Positions 62,568 to 64,000 of a stretch of 64,000 nucleotides of DNA are shown piece after piece. The translations under genes were made by a program, and so were the position numbers. Each line of letters opens with the position of its first letter. The stretch's first letter is position 1. The notes under the pieces are model-generated. The model saw only the letters and a program-made list of their open reading frames with translations, was not told the origin of the DNA and made no database searches. The DNA is from Rhodanobacteraceae bacterium. GTDB taxonomy: Bacteria; Pseudomonadota; Gammaproteobacteria; Xanthomonadales; SZUA-5. Where the stretch lies: contig JADJPR010000020.1 of assembly GCA_016713135.1 (NCBI GenBank), positions 611,368 through 675,367 on the forward strand. Direction: 5' to 3'.

Positions 62568-64000
62568 TCAACGCCCGGCTGAGGCAAGCACTGGTCTGGC
62601 CAGCATCGGCGGGTTGATCGCGAGGTCTTTCACACCGATACACGTGTCCACCCGATCATCGAGATCGCCTCGACGATCCACGGCGATAGTGTCGTCAGGT
62701 CGAGCAGAGAAGGCGCGACACTGTAGGCATGGTCCTGCTTCTACCACAGCGCGCTAGTTCGCCGATCCTGGGTGATCTCGCCGCGATCGAGCATGCGTTG
62801 CCAACGATGCGCCTGGATCAGGGCGTTCTGAAGGCTGGTGAGGAGCTTGGGCGGCCCGTCTGGCGCTTGACCCGGCGGATGCCGCCGAGCCGCATCTTGA
62901 TCGGGACGTGATCACCGTCAGGCGACCGTCGCTGCCTGATCTGCACACGCTGGGCGGGGCCGGGCACCTGGATGCGCTGGTGGCTCATGCGCTGAGCTCT
63001 CGCCGGTTGGCTGTTGAACTCGCGCAAGTGCGCGAACCCACTCGGTCGCATGCGAACTTCGACCGATCCCGGGCCAACAACTGACGCTCGACCCAGAAGC
63101 GCGTCAGGCGCGCCTGCTCCGCGAGAACAAGCTCACCCAGATGCGATCGATCTGCGTCATCGCCGACGGTCTGCGCCTCATCGAGCCCGGATTCCAGGCT
63201 GCTGGCCTGCGCGCAGATGCGTTCGATCAGCTCCGGCGCGCGCGCAACGTCGCGCGCAGTTGGTCGAGCACCAGGCTTCGATCTCCGCCGCCGGAATCCG
63301 CGGCAGGGGCGCGATGCCGGACCCGACCTTAATCTCGGTTTGGCTGGGGTAGTAGCAGTAGCGTTTTCCGTTCGGCTTGGTGTGTGCCAACCGACCATCG
63401 CCCGCCGTCCTGGTCGACGATGATGCCCTTCAACGGATAGGAGGTTCGCGACGCGCTGGCATAAGGTTGGCGCGTCGCTGTGGGTTGACCACCGTGAACT
63501 CCGCTTGCGCGCGATCCCAAAGCGCCTGATCGATGATCGGCTCGTGCGTGCCCAGCACCCGTTCACGACTCCAGAGCTCACCCAGGTAAACGCGGTTCTT
63601 CAGCACGGAGGTGAGCGTGACCTTGTGTATGGATCGGCCGCTGCTGGCGCCCCGCCTTGGTCGTCCGCCTTCGTCGTGATGCCCTCGGCGCACCACCCGG
63701 CCACGACTTTGGTGCGGCCGAACCGAGTCTCGACGAAACCTTCGAAGATGCGGCGAACCGAACGCGCCTCGCAAGTTCACGACCAGTCGGCGCTCGACAA
63801 CGTCGCCAGCGTGGCGGAATGCCGTGCATCCAGTAGCCGCGCTTCTTGCTGGCCACGAACTTGTCGCGGATGCGCTCGAGTCACCTCGCGCTCGAACTGC
63901 GCGAACGACAGCAGGACGTTCAACATCAGCGGCCGCCATCAGATCGCCGGTGTTGGAGCTCTGCGTGACCGACACCAAAGCTGACGCTGTGGCGATCGAA
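62568..64000 (-). pseudogene. Large serine recombinase, frameshifted, N-terminus beyond window
   Basis: From the right edge leftward, pieces in all frames read: ASATSSWPA / SKKRGYWMHGIPP, DVVERRLVVNLR, VTLTSVLKNRVYLGELWSRE, PIIDQALWDRAQAEF, SYPLKGIIVDQDGGRWSVGT, KPNGKRYCYYPSQTEIKVGS, RIPAAEIEAW, ALIQAHRWQRMLDRGEIT and SPWIVEAI. This is the recombinase domain, zinc-ribbon/coiled-coil and C-terminal HTH of phage/transposon serine recombinases. At least six frame changes. The catalytic N-terminal domain lies mostly outside. It ends about 45 bp from the convergent protease gene. Confidence 0.75.

Overview
High-GC bacterial DNA. The window most likely comes from a gammaproteobacterium of the Xanthomonadales/Lysobacterales (Rhodanobacteraceae-like). 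This is an inference from the CopL-type copper protein, the CSLREA/beta-helix surface protein ending in a GFE-type C-terminal motif, DUF2277, and the Cus/Czc gene content. No rRNA, tRNA or CRISPR array was seen.

Region 1 (1-14.6 kb) looks like ordinary chromosome. It holds a cut-off secreted protein, a membrane acyltransferase, a three-gene SPFH/SHOCT - zinc-ribbon - small membrane protein operon, DUF2277, a sterol-desaturase-type hydroxylase, and a membrane protein. A Ser/Thr kinase with TPR-like repeats follows, overlapping an ECF sigma factor gene, and then a 1500-residue secreted beta-helix protein.

Region 2 (14.6-25.9 kb) is a mobile/defence block. A degenerate group II intron begins at the base after the stop codon of the beta-helix gene. 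Next come a PIN-domain toxin-antitoxin pair, a Fic AMP-transferase, a PD-(D/E)XK nuclease-helicase fusion, a GNAT/DUF1778 toxin-antitoxin pair with a palindromic operator, and a TOTE-type primase-helicase. Copies of one repeat (two of 60 bp, one of 26 bp and one degenerate 22 bp) sit at the module borders.

Region 3 (26-59 kb) is a metal-resistance island. A plus-strand copper operon (copL, TolC with a His/Met tail, a two-domain multicopper oxidase, cytochrome c, NTF2-like, DUF411) leads into a MerR regulator and a Cu(I) P-type ATPase with YHS and metal-binding domains, then AraC, a small membrane protein and a methyltransferase. A minus-strand cusCBA operon has an FNR/ANR-type box in front and small membrane and lipoprotein genes behind. 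A second plus-strand copper set follows (secreted protein, lipoprotein, DUF411, AhpD-like, small membrane protein, lipoprotein, three-domain multicopper oxidase). A minus-strand czcICBA - PII-like - cadA - DUF3703 operon covers divalent cations. Several small families occur two or three times, so the island grew partly by duplication.

Region 4 (59.5-64 kb) is a second mobile segment. Two unrecognised genes diverge from an XRE repressor and an ImmA/IrrE protease, with two matching operators between them. A large serine recombinase runs off the right edge. Many reading frames here and in the intron are broken by single-base deletions, which could be real decay or assembly indels.
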